A stretch of DNA of 64,000 nucleotides from Tomocerus qinae (GCA_020055645.1 CM034547.1:43131909-43195908), one strand, 5' to 3'. Positions 36,101 to 45,967 are shown, numbered from the stretch's first letter. The notes: a model not told the origin generated them from the sequence alone. Numbers and translations are program-made.

Positions 36101-38058
36101 CATTGGATCAATATTTACGATATTTGAATTAGAACTTAAACGTAACTCACTGTGATATTTAAACACATTTCGAAAATGATAATAAAAGGATTTTCTATTA
36201 TTGTATTTCGATCCACAATGCACACATTTATATATGTCAGCTTCTTTTAGCGCATGGATACTTCTAAGGTGCCCAAGCAAATTTGTTAAAGATTGAAATC
36301 CTACAGAACAAATATGGCAAACATATACCTGTTCACTTTTGATTGCGTCAATTCTTGCTAAAAATTTTCTTCGGTTTCCTAAACTCAAGCCTAGTGACTC
36401 CAAATCAGATTCAGTAGCTGATAGGATGGCAGTATCATCGTAGTCTTCCACTGAAACAATAAAGGTTTAATTGTAAATTAACATCCGTATCTCAGGACCA
36501 ATATCACTACGTTAATTAAGTAAATAATCACTGTATATATCTATGATGACAGATTTTTGAGGCTTTTAAACAGCTTCAGATGTCACTCTATATACGATTA
36601 TGACTTTTAGCTTGTCAGCCCCCAATATGTTTATAACTTATAACTTGTCAGCCCCCATCCCGTTGGTAACTTTAAACTTGTCAGCCCCGGATACATTTGT
36701 AACTCTTAACTTGTCAGCCCCTGCACGTCTAAAATTCTTCAATTTGTCATCGCTTTCCACTTTCACAACTATTAATTTGTCAGCCCTTCTACACTTTCAA
36801 AAATACTAATTTGTCTGCCCTTTTACGCTTCCATACTAATATTTTGTCAGTCCACCTATTCTACAAATATTAACTGAGTATACCAGCCCACATGAGCTTC
36901 TAAAACTGTTACTGAGCTACCAAATTGTCAGCCCCGATTGCATCTAAAATTAGTAGGTTGTCAGCCCCAATGGTATGAAGCCGTTATCCATTAGACTTGG
37001 GGTTACAATTAAGAGTGACTAAATCATCGCCCCGCCAAATTAATATGCCATTAAACTTCTATAGTTGGCTTGTCAACTTTCCTAAATTAAAAGAAATGCA
37101 CTGGCTATTGGATGGAATGAAAGGTGGCATATCAAAGATTGTTTCATATAACGCCGTAAAGAAATTAGTTATTAATTTTATGGGTATTCATTCTATCATT
37201 CATATTATTATTCTTACTGATAACGTAACGTATATTAATAGCCATCTTTCGTTTTTTGCAATGAGTGAAGATATGTATCTTAGAGTTGAGTGGAATTTGG
37301 CCTTCGAAACTTATGCCCCGTGTGAGGCATTTACCTAGAAAAAACGGTTTGCAAAAATGCTAATGTTAGCATTACAAGATGAGTTGGATGGAGTGCACGA
37401 TGTTGACACTAGCAGGTAAATGCAGGTTTATTTTAGTATCGTTAAAACATTTGATGTAAAAAATATTTTGGTCATAATGTGAAACAACGTTTTTAACTTC
37501 AGTAAACCTCCATGCAAGCGTTGTTTATCTACGGAAAAAGAACAACCAGCCTCAGAGATTCAGAAAGAGTCTATGGAAGACTCGGAAACCCAGGATGCCA
37601 GTTCCAAAGGAAAAATATAGAAGAGGGTAAATATATACATTTTAATATTTTAACTTTCAGAAACCGACCTAATTTTGAAAAAGTATAAAAGCCTAGTACA
37701 ATTTTTACATTACAGAAACGATGGAGAAATAATTGCTGTCTGTGAATCTGAGCCAATTCACGAATATTCGCAGGCTTTATCCTGACTATCCTGACAATCA
37801 ACATTATCATTTATTGATCATAAAATACAAACAACTTTATGTGCATGTTATTGAAATGTTGATGTTTGGGTAAACCATTATATATGCTATACAATGGATT
37901 CATTAAATTATTGCTTCCTACTTTGTATCTTTTCATCAGTCGAATTTTTATATTTCTTAAATCTATAAAAATTTCAAATAATTACCTTCAAATTTCGGTA
38001 GTAAATGAAGTAAATCGAGGTGGTCCAACAAGTCTTTCACTGTGGTGTAGGTTCCCAT
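27152..38058 (-). CDS. 524-aa SAM protein, alternative product of transposase locus
   Basis: Eight exons: 38058-37986, 36450-36329, 33895-33572, 33496-33351, 33246-32990, 32910-32732, 32665-32512 and 27471-27152. All junctions are GT-AG, phases agree and the total is 525 codons with the stop. The first two exons are those encoding the SAM domain of the transposase, cut by a CAG|GTATAT donor. The later exons show RREIAAVLVDALFNKLGPYP, WYFY...GFLEERIKSQR, WPRLFDT...LDFRLRHPGK and a C-terminal FWIVVENFIIP...ALDTCYKSF block. These resemble uncharacterised animal proteins that, as I recall, accompany such transposases. Its role is unknown; by analogy with plant TnpA it may bind element DNA. AATAAA is at 27071-27076. 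The last intron is about 5 kb and holds the kinase gene. The splice choice at exon 2 and the last junction (acceptor AAATAG) are inferred. Confidence 0.75.
27880..28170. repeat. Minisatellite array 1, 33-bp units, TTGGCAGCCCC core
   Basis: About nine units. The core TTGGCAGCCCC is followed by a spacer near ATTCCTATCCAAAATAGGGC, period about 33 bp. It lies between the kinase stop and the last exon of the 524-aa gene. The overlapping 125-aa and 106-aa open frames are artefacts of the 3n period. Confidence 0.88.
28468..31924 (-). CDS. Protein kinase fused to coiled coil and three C2H2 fingers
   Basis: Nine exons: 31924-31880, 31738-31663, 31580-31492, 31414-31228, 30680-30478, 30371-30008, 29930-29744, 29651-28812 and 28724-28468; about 748 aa. 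The kinase domain (about 54-310) is complete: glycine loop IGSGSYGNV (60-68), LALK lysine 83, helix-C glutamate 99, HRDLKTPN (171-178), DLG (191-193, replacing DFG), APE (217-219) and DYWSFG (231-236). A basic linker follows, then a coiled coil of about 250 residues rich in E, K, L and Q, then three C2H2 fingers, the third atypical (CGIC...H with weak second His spacing). A TATAAAAG box (32156-32149) lies 225 bp before the ATG and AATAAA (28379-28374) downstream. It is nested in the last intron of the 524-aa gene, same strand. Exon 7 needs one base removed to stay in phase. The HRD...N and GxGxxG motifs suggest an active kinase; its substrate is unknown. Confidence 0.85.
29810..29825 (-). other. 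Apparent 1-nt frameshift in kinase exon 7
   Basis: Exon 7 (29930-29744) enters in the phase set by exon 6 and reads a plausible basic segment ending LPDINSFEAK. After that the plausible frame is shifted by one (AYLTFGFRYIPNPVATTKET), and only the shifted frame leaves in phase 1, as exon 8 requires. The switch falls at the TTTT run at 29818-29821 (AAAA on the coding strand). It could be a sequencing or assembly indel, a disabling mutation, or ribosomal frameshifting. Confidence 0.65.
30790..31045. repeat. Minisatellite array 2, 32-bp units, TTGTCAGCCCT core
   Basis: About eight units with core TTGTCAGCCCT and spacer near TACCTGCCTATTTATTA, period 32 bp. It lies in intron 4 of the kinase gene. 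Confidence 0.88.
32140..32430. repeat. Minisatellite array 3, 33-bp units, TTGGCAGCCC core
   Basis: About nine units, some degenerate, with core TTGGCAGCCC and spacer near TTCAATAGTGATATCTAAAG. It lies immediately upstream of the kinase promoter and inside the last intron of the 524-aa gene. Confidence 0.85.
32149..32156 (-). promoter_or_regulatory. TATA box of the kinase gene
   Basis: On the minus strand the sequence reads CTATAAAAGC, a consensus TATA box, 225 bp upstream of the ATG. It lies at the edge of the third minisatellite array. This supports the kinase being a separate transcription unit rather than exons of the surrounding gene. Confidence 0.55.
33896..38058 (-). CDS. 875-aa SAM-C2H2 transposase (CACTA/EnSpm TNP2-like)
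   Basis: Exon 1 (38058-37986) and exon 2 (36450-33896) join in phase 1 and give 875 aa. Residues about 8-62 form a SAM-type domain split by the intron. Two C2H2 fingers follow (CHIC...HLRSIH near 69-90; CVHC...YHFRNV near 102-124). The core has FYDDAEMANPLGSRAGRHKL near 344, GDNLGLH near 439 with a CRRC pair, and DIMHDILEGVFPHLL near 522, segments typical of animal EnSpm/CACTA transposase-like proteins. The Asp and Glu residues there are candidate catalytic positions, but I cannot assign the triad. The frame is undamaged. The TAG stop (33898-33896) provides the AG of the splice acceptor of the alternative exon. A TATA-like AAAATATAAT lies about 25 bp upstream of the ATG. The 37045-37620 gene lies in intron 1. 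Confidence 0.85.
36605..36975. repeat. Minisatellite array 4, 33-bp units, TTGTCAGCCCC core
   Basis: About eleven units with core TTGTCAGCCCC and a variable spacer (for example CATCCCGTTGGTAACTTTAA), period near 33 bp. It lies in intron 1 of the transposase gene. Confidence 0.88.
37045..37620 (+). CDS. Small basic hypothetical protein, three exons
   Basis: Exons 37045-37155, 37339-37415 and 37503-37620 splice at GTAAAG/CCTAG and GTAAAT/TTCAG with matching phases (0 and 2) and give 101 aa. If intron 1 is not removed, the frame hits the TAG at 37336-37338. Exon 1 is aromatic and basic (FYSWLVNFPKLKEMHWLLDG). The second exon reads RFAKMLMLALQDELDGV. The tail has CKRC and Glu/Ser-rich stretches. 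I do not recognise it. It lies on the strand opposite to the transposase gene, within its first intron. An upstream exon is possible, because the frame stays open back to 36997. The model rests on splice logic alone. Confidence 0.45.
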
Positions 38059-38149
38059 ATTAGAGGCTTGAATTATATTTTGAAACTTCTGATTTTATGG
38101 GCATCACTTTTTGTTGTCAAAAATCTTTTTCAAGTAAAATCTGAATGAG

Positions 38150-38411
38150 TGGATTCACACTTTCCGCTGTAGAACTTTGGCAGATATACAGTAATTAGAA
38201 ATTGCGCATGCTCAGAAAGCCGATATAGACTTTCTTTAAAGCACATGCAGTAATTTTTATTACTTTTACTGCATCTAGCCTTGAATTGATGCATACCGTG
38301 ACGATACAGTAACTGTTTGTCGGATATGAAGTAATGAATATTGTGCAGTAACTGCAATTGCAGTGCCACTACCTCTTACCTTGTTCCCGGTAATCATCTT
38401 TTTTAGCAGTG
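38150..38411. promoter_or_regulatory. Right subterminal repeat region
   Basis: Contains ACAGTAATTAG (38178), TGCAGTAATTTTTATTACTT with TTTACTGCAT (38247-38276), ACAGTAACTGT (38306), GCAGTAACTGCAATTGCAG (38345) and the inverted TTGTTCCCGGTAATC (38381-38395). It mirrors the composition of the left end. The 80-aa open frame here is not coding. Confidence 0.6.
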
Positions 38412-38504
38412 TGTGAATTTCTAAACCCAAAACCTTTTCGTTCTAATTATAGCTGCCATGATCTGTGTACTAGGTGATGGAAAACTGATATCCGGTTTGA
38501 TATT

Positions 38505-40460
38505 TCGAGTCGGCGAAAATTTTTTGTCACCATGACGCAATTAAATTTTTGACTCGGAATTGATGGTAGCGAAATTTCGATCTGTGTACTAGGCTTTAGC
38601 CAATGAAATTGCAGATATCCATGACGAAATTCTATAATGATTTCTACTTACTACCCCAAGGGATAATATTTCATGTAACAATGCTCTCAATGGTGAATAG
38701 CCTGTGCACTTATGGCAAGATAATGCAAACTAAGAGTTTTAGTTTTACATGATCGGAAACTCATTTTACGTGAAAACATATTCGTAGAAAGAGCGACAGA
38801 GAACCTAGTATCGGAAGAGTATAATTTAAAGCAACAGTGTTTTATTATACTTTAATAAACCGTTGCAAAACGGGTATAACAGCAGAGGAGTTTGCGTACC
38901 ATGCGAATACGACGAACATAATATTATTAATGGTCATCTATATAAATGGTAGTACATTTTTAATACCGGTTGCATTAAGTTATTATTTTGATCCTATAAG
39001 ATATCAAAACTTAAATTCACGTAAAATAAAAATTCCCGCTTACTCCTCATCATTAACTCTTGTGATCACGAAAAGGTTCAGTTCAATTTATAAGCTGGTG
39101 ACTTAAAATTGTTATATTTCCAATTTTCGTAAATTATAACCGTACAGTTCGACACTCCCCGGTCAGGGGGTGTGACCAATCTTTTTCACATACGAACTCG
39201 GTCTTAATTTTTACCTCAATATTGTGCTCTGAAAATTTGAGTAGCTTAGGTATAACCGTTCCAAAGTTATCGCCAATTGAAATTTTCAACCCTTTCCCCC
39301 AATCAGGGGATGGGACCGATCGTGCTCATATACGAACTCAGATCTACATTTTGCCTCAATATTGTGCCCTGAAAATTTGAGTAGTTTAGGTATAACCGTT
39401 CCAATGTTATCGCCAATTGAAATATTCAACCCTTTCCCCCAATCAGGGGATGTGATCGATCCTGCTCATATACGAACTCAGACCTACATTTTACCTCAAG
39501 ATTGTTTCCTGAAAATTTGAGTATTGTAGGTGTAACCGTTCTAAAGTTATCACGGATAAGGACGGACGGACGGACAGACAGACAGAAAGGGTAAACGCAT
39601 ACATCGGAGTAAACTCCTCTGAATAAATGGAGAAAACTGAATACAACTATGGAAGGCACCCGACATAGGCATATTACGTGTGTTGGACTTCGGGTAAACT
39701 GCTTTGGGGTACATTATCGAAAACATTAATTTATGTAAAAGTTGGTTCTGTGTCTACTGTCTACTATTTCTAAAATGTAAACTAATGTGTACTATGTACA
39801 TAGTTTGAATACAGTACACCTGCATAAATAGCTAGTAATGGTATGTAATGTGATTTATTATTACACCATTCATGTCAGTAACAAAGAGGTTGTAAAATGT
39901 AGAGCCAAAACCGTAATGCCTTTCAATGGTACAAAAATCAATCCCTATTGTCTTCGATTATGCATTAGTAGGTATCGTAAAAATTTCGCGCCGTTTCATG
40001 GCGGACGTAGTCGGATGTATTAGTAAATATCGGTAAATTTTTGTGCCGTTTCACGTCGGAGCTATTCATCTATGTTATAAAGAAAATATTCTCCACTTTT
40101 GCTCTATTCCCTTAATATTATTAGAACGTCTTTGATCAGTAAGTACTTGCCCGCCCGTAATAATATACGGATTGATATATTCAGTGTTTGGAGTATAATA
40201 AAACACTAGCTTTAAATCATCCTCTTCTGATACTCGGTTTTATGTCACTTTGTCTACAAATATGTTTTCAACGTAAAATGAGTTTCCGATCATGTAAAAC
40301 TCTTAGTTTGCATTATCTTACCATAAGTGCACTAGGCTATTTACCATTGAGATCATTGTTTCATGAAATATTACCCCTTGGAGTAGTAAGTAGAAATCAT
40401 ATAGAATTTGATAATGAATATCTGCAATTTTATTGGCTAATCGAAAAAAATTTCCACCAA
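38505..40460. mobile_element. Foldback interrupted by tandem repeats
   Basis: GCCAATGAAATTGCAGATAT at 38595 and TTTACATGATCGGAAACTCA at 38745 have their complements at 40430-40400 and 40270-40295. The loop holds the 139-bp repeats. At its left edge the 15-bp word GATCTGTGTACTAGG occurs twice (38460 and 38579), bracketing about 120 bp. Short open frames here have no exon features. Confidence 0.7.
39150..39590. repeat. 139-bp tandem repeat plus GGAC microsatellite
   Basis: Three diverged units of about 139 bp, each with TCAGGGG(A/G)TG, ATACGAACTC, CCTCAATATTGTG and TAGGTATAACCGTTC words, followed by GGACGGACGGACGGACAGAC. Noncoding. Confidence 0.85.
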
Positions 40461-40770
40461 TCAGAATAGATGTTTCCCACAATTGGTGACCGGTCACTAA
40501 ATTAACATGAATAGGTATTGAAATGACTACAGTACCTGCCTGTGTTATCCTGGAATTGTGGGAAACGTCTATTGTTTTTGAGTGTGGTCTGAATTTGAAA
40601 ATCCCCATGGATTCTATCTGGTCACTATAAGTAGAAATCATATAGAATTTCGTCATGGATATCTGCAATTTTATTTCATTGGCTAATTGAAAAAAAATTC
40701 CACCAATCAGAATCGTTTTTGAGTGTGGTCGGAATTTGAAAAAGTATACGAAAGCTCTGAGGCAACAGTA
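40400..40770. repeat. Direct duplication with a hairpin MITE in one copy
   Basis: Two copies of ATATCTGCAATTTTATT...CCACCAATCAGAAT run in the same direction (from about 40418 and about 40655). In the first, a unit of about 107 bp (40467-40573) with ends AGATGTTTCCCACAATT and AATTGTGGGAAACGTCT splits the sequence before GTTTTTGAGTGTGGTC; the second copy is the empty site. Confidence 0.75.
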
Positions 40771-40779
40771 GATACCTAT

Positions 40780-42470
40780 ATCAAATTTTCCACACTAGGA
40801 TTGTAGTTCAGCTTTCGATGAACCTTCTTTGCATTCACTTTTTTGAGTTTTAGATAGTTTAGAAGCCCCAGAGTAGATCCAAACTTCCTAAAAAATTAGA
40901 ACTTTTTGTCTTTGTCTCACATTGTCAATGATAAGCTCAACGGGCGTGGGGCTTAATTAGTGATAATCTTGTTTGACAAGGTTGGTCATTTCCCCAAAGC
41001 AGCTATAGTCAAATTCATACACTTTAGACTTTGTCGAATATACGCGTACCTTAATTATAAAATCTTAAATCGCAGGATTCTAACTAACAAGCTTTGCTCG
41101 CATTCGCTTCGAGCCGTATTGCATCAATGAACGTTTACAGTTTACGGGGCCCATGTCCGGCGCAGCGGCGCACGAATTATGCATCTCTCCACAATCTCCA
41201 GCCACGCCAAGCAGCGGGGCAGTAGTGGTAGCACAGTCTGTAGCCTAGAGTCTGTCTGCCTGCATGCACAATTGACGACGTTGACAGTTATAATTTGTAG
41301 GTTAGTGGGTTTGATTTGACTTTATATTATTGTGTTTCTACTTTCTAGTGATCTGAGAATCTGAGATACTGTTAACTAGGTGTGGTGGTGACAATAGACT
41401 TAGAATATTTTTGGTGGCAACTATTCTGGACTATATCCAAGGTAGGTAAAGCGTTTGATTAAGGTTCAAGGTTTTTCAAAATACGGGAGAATTCAATAAA
41501 TAAAGGAAAGTAAAGGTTACGAGAAAGTATATATGGCTACGTTTTAGGTGTACATAGGCATAGAAATTTACTCTATGGCAATACAGAAAAATACTTTTAT
41601 TGGAAAACTTAAAACCCCTCCAAGAATACAAAAACAAAATTGGTGTCTAAAAACGCAGAAGAGGTTGCTTTACTAAAGTCTATTGCATTGCAACATTCTT
41701 CATTTTCACTTCCGATTTTGAGACACTGACGTTTTCTTGGGAAAAAGCAATATCTCTCAACCACATGTAAAATTTTGAAATTTTCCAAAGTACCTCTGTA
41801 AAACAGTGTTTTCTGCATTTTTAGAGACTAATCTTGTCATTCTACGACCAGTATTCTCGGAGGAGTTTCAAGTTTTCAAAAAAAAGTTCAGGGCTGATTT
41901 GATAGTCGAGGTCAGATCATGTAACTTGGTAGCTGGAACTCTTATAAGTGACAGAAATTATTTGAAATAGGAAAATGAAAAAAAGCAGATCTTCGGTGGA
42001 CATTTATTTTTACTTAAATTTATGTGTAATTTTTACAAACATGACCTTTCATCTGAGGACCTACAAAAACAAGTATTTATTTGGCCTATATCATATCCCA
42101 TCTTTAGCTTCAGAATGACACCTCGCATGGACATTTTTCGACGAAAAATAAAATTTGACCTCTGATATGCTTTTGCCTTATAAACCATGACATTATAAGG
42201 GCTTTATTTTTGATCGGACAGAATTTTGTTGAAATAATTCCTTATAGGGAAAACTGCCTACTTCGAAATTTATTTCGTAATTTTGAAAGGGAAGAAATTC
42301 GAATTTTTCACAAATTCAGAATCCCGAGATGCTGCGGTTGTTGACTTCTGTTCCAAGTTTCATACTAATCGGTCCGGTAGTTTCGGAGTTCGTATTCCGA
42401 TTTTTTGGTGTCTTTTCACATAGCCACTGAAATACTGAAAAATGAATATTTTTGACCAAAGATGTTAGTT
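40780..42470. other. No gene seen; dispersed repeat fragments
   Basis: A stretch near 41815-41930 (CTACGACCAGTATTCTCGGA) is repeated at 43200-43300. The 41.1-41.25 kb segment is GC-richer but shows no clear exon or promoter. Confidence 0.4.
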
Positions 42471-42481
42471 CATAACATTAA

Positions 42482-43023
42482 GGTGGGGTTCATTGTTTCA
42501 TAGTGGAATCTATAGTCTGCGACAAAACTTAAAAAAATAGGGTGTGCGCGCAAATTGTGGATGAGAAGGAATTGCTGCGAGTTGTTGAGTTGTTTTGATG
42601 GTTGCGGAGCTTTTGTTTGTAAAGAAATTGTTTGTGGACGTCTCCTTGTTCTTCCCACAAAATTTTTCGCAGTAATTATCAAAAAATTTACATGGAAAAT
42701 CGCATTTTCCAAATTGCGAAACTTTAGGACATTGTGCAGAGGTGAAATAAATTTCAAAAAAAAGACGATCAAAATATCTATCGAACCTGAAACTTTTTTC
42801 AGTTATCATCATTTAAACAGGAAATAAAAATGTAAATACATTTCTGCAATGCATTTCTCCTACTCAAATTAAATTCAAATTTTCAGCTTTCGAAAAATGT
42901 TTTTGAAATTTTGGCCTTCAGGTTCGATAGAGAAATATGCGTAGATTTCAAAAGTGTCAATTTTATTACTATACTCTTTGCCGTTCTCTCTGAATCTGGA
43001 ATTTGCGAACAATAAACCCACCC
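42482..43023. mobile_element. 542-bp TTAA MITE, copy 1
   Basis: It starts GGTGGGGTTCATTGTTT and ends with the complement of GGGTGGGTTTATTGTTC; TTAA stands at 42478-42481 and 43024-43027. It is nearly identical to the copy at 54902-55446. The end sequence and TTAA duplication suggest mobilisation by a piggyBac- or Kolobok-type transposase. The roughly 100-aa open frames on each strand have no domain features. Confidence 0.9.
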
Positions 43024-43299
43024 TTAAAGTGCACAGATAAATGTAAGTAAAATGTTCACCGAAATTTTTTTTCCATTTTCCGATTTCAAATAATATCTGT
43101 CGAATGTCAAATAATAATCGTTAAAACGTTAATATCTCGAAATCGGAGATGAATATGAAGAAATGCCGAGTAGCAGCCCTAGACCAGGATTTTCTACGAT
43201 TTTAGAGACCAACCTTGTCTTTCTACGACCAGTATTCTCGGAGTTATATCCGGTTTCCGAAAAAAGTTAAAGGCTAATTTGATAGTCAAGGTCGTGTCC

Positions 43300-43510
43300 C
43301 GTGACGTTGGAGACGTGAGCCTTAAAGCAACTATATCAAAATTCCGAAAGCCACCTTTTGTTCCTTGATAGTCCACGGTTCCAAAAATGTAGATCCCATA
43401 AAAATCGATCTGAACCTCCGGGAGAAATAGTAGTCGATGTAAAACATTTTTTAACATGCATTTTGATAGTCCTTTGTGGTTGCTATGCAGGCGTGAACTA
43501 AAACCTTAAA
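43300..43510. repeat. Fragment related to the 4.27-7.02 kb TTAA foldback
   Basis: Shares TTTTTAACATGCATTT-type and GGTTGCTATGCAGGCGTG sequence with the end of the 4270-7017 element and again stops at a TTAA (43507-43510). The 87-aa minus-strand frame resembles the frame at 4262-4537 because the DNA is the same repeat. Confidence 0.6.
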
Positions 43511-43680
43511 GGAACAATGTCAAACATCAGAATTATAGAATCTATTACTGGATATTACTGGATTCCAAATCTGTAAACCATCAAAATCAAATGCTTGGTT
43601 CGGGAGGAATTTCGGCAAATGCAACGACAGTTTTTCAAAGATTGTGAATTTCAAATTCGATGGAGGTTGACCCGAATTTT

Positions 43681-45074
43681 AGCTCGCCTGAATAAGGCAG
43701 CTTATAGAACCGCACAGTCTGTCCGTACGTCCGTCCGTCCGTACCCACGATAACTTTTGAAAGCAATGACGGATATAGACCAAACTTGGCAAAAACAATG
43801 CCTATGGACCACTGACGATCCCTATTGATTTTGGGGTAAATCGGTCCATAGGTTGCTGAGATACCGCGCGCTCACTTTGTCTTCATTTTGATAGTTAAAG
43901 TGAAAAATGGGCATTGAAAGTTGTAATACCGTTTCCTATAGATTGTTAGCGGGATAGTATAAACTATATCATGCCGCTTCTACTAAAACTGAAATTATAT
44001 AGTAAAATAACTAAAACGGAAAACTACCTTTAAAAGTAAAATAACGAATCTGTTTCAAGTTTGTCTTGATTTTAACAGTCAATATTAATAAATTTTCATT
44101 ATGTATTGACTTTGATAGTCAATATTAATAAATTTTCATTATGTATTGACTTTGATAGTCAATATTAATATATTTTCATTACGATTGACTTTGATAGTCA
44201 ATATTAATATATTTTCATTACTTATTGACTTTGATAGTGACTATTAATATATTTTCATTATGTATTGACTTTGATAGTCAATATTAATATATTTTCATTA
44301 TGTATTGACTTTTATAGTCAATATTAGTATATTTTCATTATGTATTGACTTTGATAGTCAATATTAATATATTTTCTGATGCATTGATCTTGATAGTCGA
44401 TATTAATATATTTTGATTTTGTTTTGATTTTGATAGTCAATATTAATCAATTTTGATTTTCTGTTGATTTTTATAGTCGATATTAATATATTTTGATTTT
44501 GTTTTGATTTTGATAGTCAATATTAATAAATTTTCATTATGTATTGACTTTGATAGTCAATATTAATATATTTTCTATTAATATATTAATATATTTTGTT
44601 TTTCTGTTGATTTTCATAGTCAACATTTATCAATTTTGATTTTCTATTGATTTTCATTGTCAACATTAATCAATTTTGATTTTCTTTTAATTTTCATATT
44701 CAAAATTAATCAATTTTGATTTTCTGTTGATTTTCAGTCAACATTAATCAATTTTGATTTTCTGTTAATTTTCATAGTCAACATTAATCAATTTTGATTT
44801 TCTGTTGATTTTCATAGTCAACATTAATCAATTTTGATTTTCTGTTGATTTTCATAGTCAACGTTAATCAACTTTGATTTTTTGTTGATTTTTCAAATAA
44901 CACAGCTTCGTTTCCCTATAATATCAATGTCTGAATTTTTAATATGTCATAGCTACATATATAAAGACCAAATTCTGAAAGTTTAATCAAAATCCGTACG
45001 CTCGGTTTTGTGCTGTGTGCGAGTACTTTTTGTCTACCAAAATGTGTACACGTTAACCTTTAATCAGGCGAGCT
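43681..45074. mobile_element. 1.39-kb element with AGCTCGCCTG ends and internal satellite
   Basis: AGCTCGCCTGA at 43681 and TCAGGCGAGCT at 45074 are inverted ends. A GTCCGTCCGTCC run lies near the left end. The interior is dominated by the 40-bp satellite. No gene. Confidence 0.75.
44055..44892. repeat. 40-bp palindromic AT-rich satellite
   Basis: About twenty units based on TTGACTTTGATAGTCAATAT followed by TAATATATTTTCATTATGTA. The right half shifts to TTGATTTTCATAGTCAACAT with TAATCAATTTTGATTTTCTG. Each unit contains an inverted TTGACT/AGTCAA pair. Confidence 0.9.
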
Positions 45075-45967
45075 TCTGTTACGGCTTGCTGTAGGTTTTA
45101 TGCATGGAATATGGAGTATCCGACCAAGCACAACAATAGTCAATAGTGTAAAAGTTAGTTTCTAGCCTATAATATACTCATATAATTCTGTGACATAGAT
45201 ATTCATAGTTTTAAATTAGTACGTACATATTACTGAAGTAAAATTCCTTCTTGTGATCTTGTATTGTTTAGTTGGTAAATGATACATGATGATAATATGA
45301 CTCTATGTACTCCGTTGTAGCTCGCAAAGTATAATAATACCGAATGTGAAATCGTTGATTAAATCCGTATTGGAAAACGAATGTTTACTTACTAGTGTGA
45401 GTAAATGATTCATAATAATATGATACCGTTGTACTTTCCATCTTGAAAAGCCTTTGGGTGCATTCTGTGTATAGGATATGTCATATGAGTTGTATCTTAT
45501 TTTGTAATATTTTACAAAGTTTTACTAAGATGTCCCCATTTGGGGAATCTATAAAATATTCGTTATAGCAATAGCCAATCAGAAGGCTGGATTTCAAAAC
45601 ATTTCAGCCAATCAGAAAGCGTATCGAGGTGCAACTCCGGCATGGTGGTACTAAGGTGATTAGATACTAATACCATCTAATACATCTGGCTTCATTCCTC
45701 CCGAAGCTGAACCATAAGTCCGATTTTTATGGGACTTACATTTTTGGAGGACTCAAAGCGAGCAATTGCATCTGATAGCGACATAATAGGACTTGGTGTT
45801 GCTGTTAGATAAAACACAATAATATTATAACGTATCTATAGAGTATAATAGTATTTGGTACGCTATATAGTTATTCCATTACATTTTTATTTCCTATTGT
45901 TTTTATAGATCTTTCGACTTAACTTCCGCTTCTGGTTGGTGGACTTACGTAAAACCAAGTAAAAACC
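45075..45967. other. Upstream region of the 265-aa gene
   Basis: Carries one end of the tandem-CCAAT foldback family (45540-45650; CCAATCAG at 45575 and 45608) and a repeat fragment near 45695-45750. A short open stretch at 45750-45805 (reading KRAIASDSDIIGLGVAVR then stop) could be the tail of another exon; nothing else supports this. Confidence 0.45.

Larger units (their letters stand above)
26591..38411. mobile_element. 11.8-kb CACTA/EnSpm-like DNA transposon with kinase cargo
   Basis: The left end CACTGCTAGAAAAG and the inverted right end CACTGCTAAAAAAG match at 13 of 14 positions and begin with CACTG, as CACTA-group elements do. TG flanks both ends, a possible 2-bp duplication. GATTACCGGGAACAA (26676-26690) is repeated inverted at 38381-38395. 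Degenerate TTACTGCA/TGCAGTAA words crowd both subterminal regions (26591-26900 and 38150-38411). Inside are a transposase of the animal EnSpm/TNP2-like type, a second protein sharing its SAM exon, a kinase/coiled-coil/C2H2 gene and a small plus-strand gene. The terminal identity is short, so the exact borders need a second copy to confirm. Confidence 0.75.

Noticed and set aside
28468..36451. A single giant protein joining transposase, kinase and zinc fingers
   Set aside because: The transposase frame ends at a TAG, the kinase has its own ATG exon and TATA box, and phases of the 524-aa exons close without the kinase exons.
27880..36975. CRISPR-like arrays (constant core, variable spacer)
   Set aside because: The constant part is only about 10 bp, spacers within an array are related to each other, and the setting is a eukaryotic locus with introns.
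42470..42827. 90-100 aa frames conserved between 42.5 and 54.9 kb
   Set aside because: The two DNA copies are almost identical MITEs, so frames persist on both strands without selection; no domain or transposase motif is seen.
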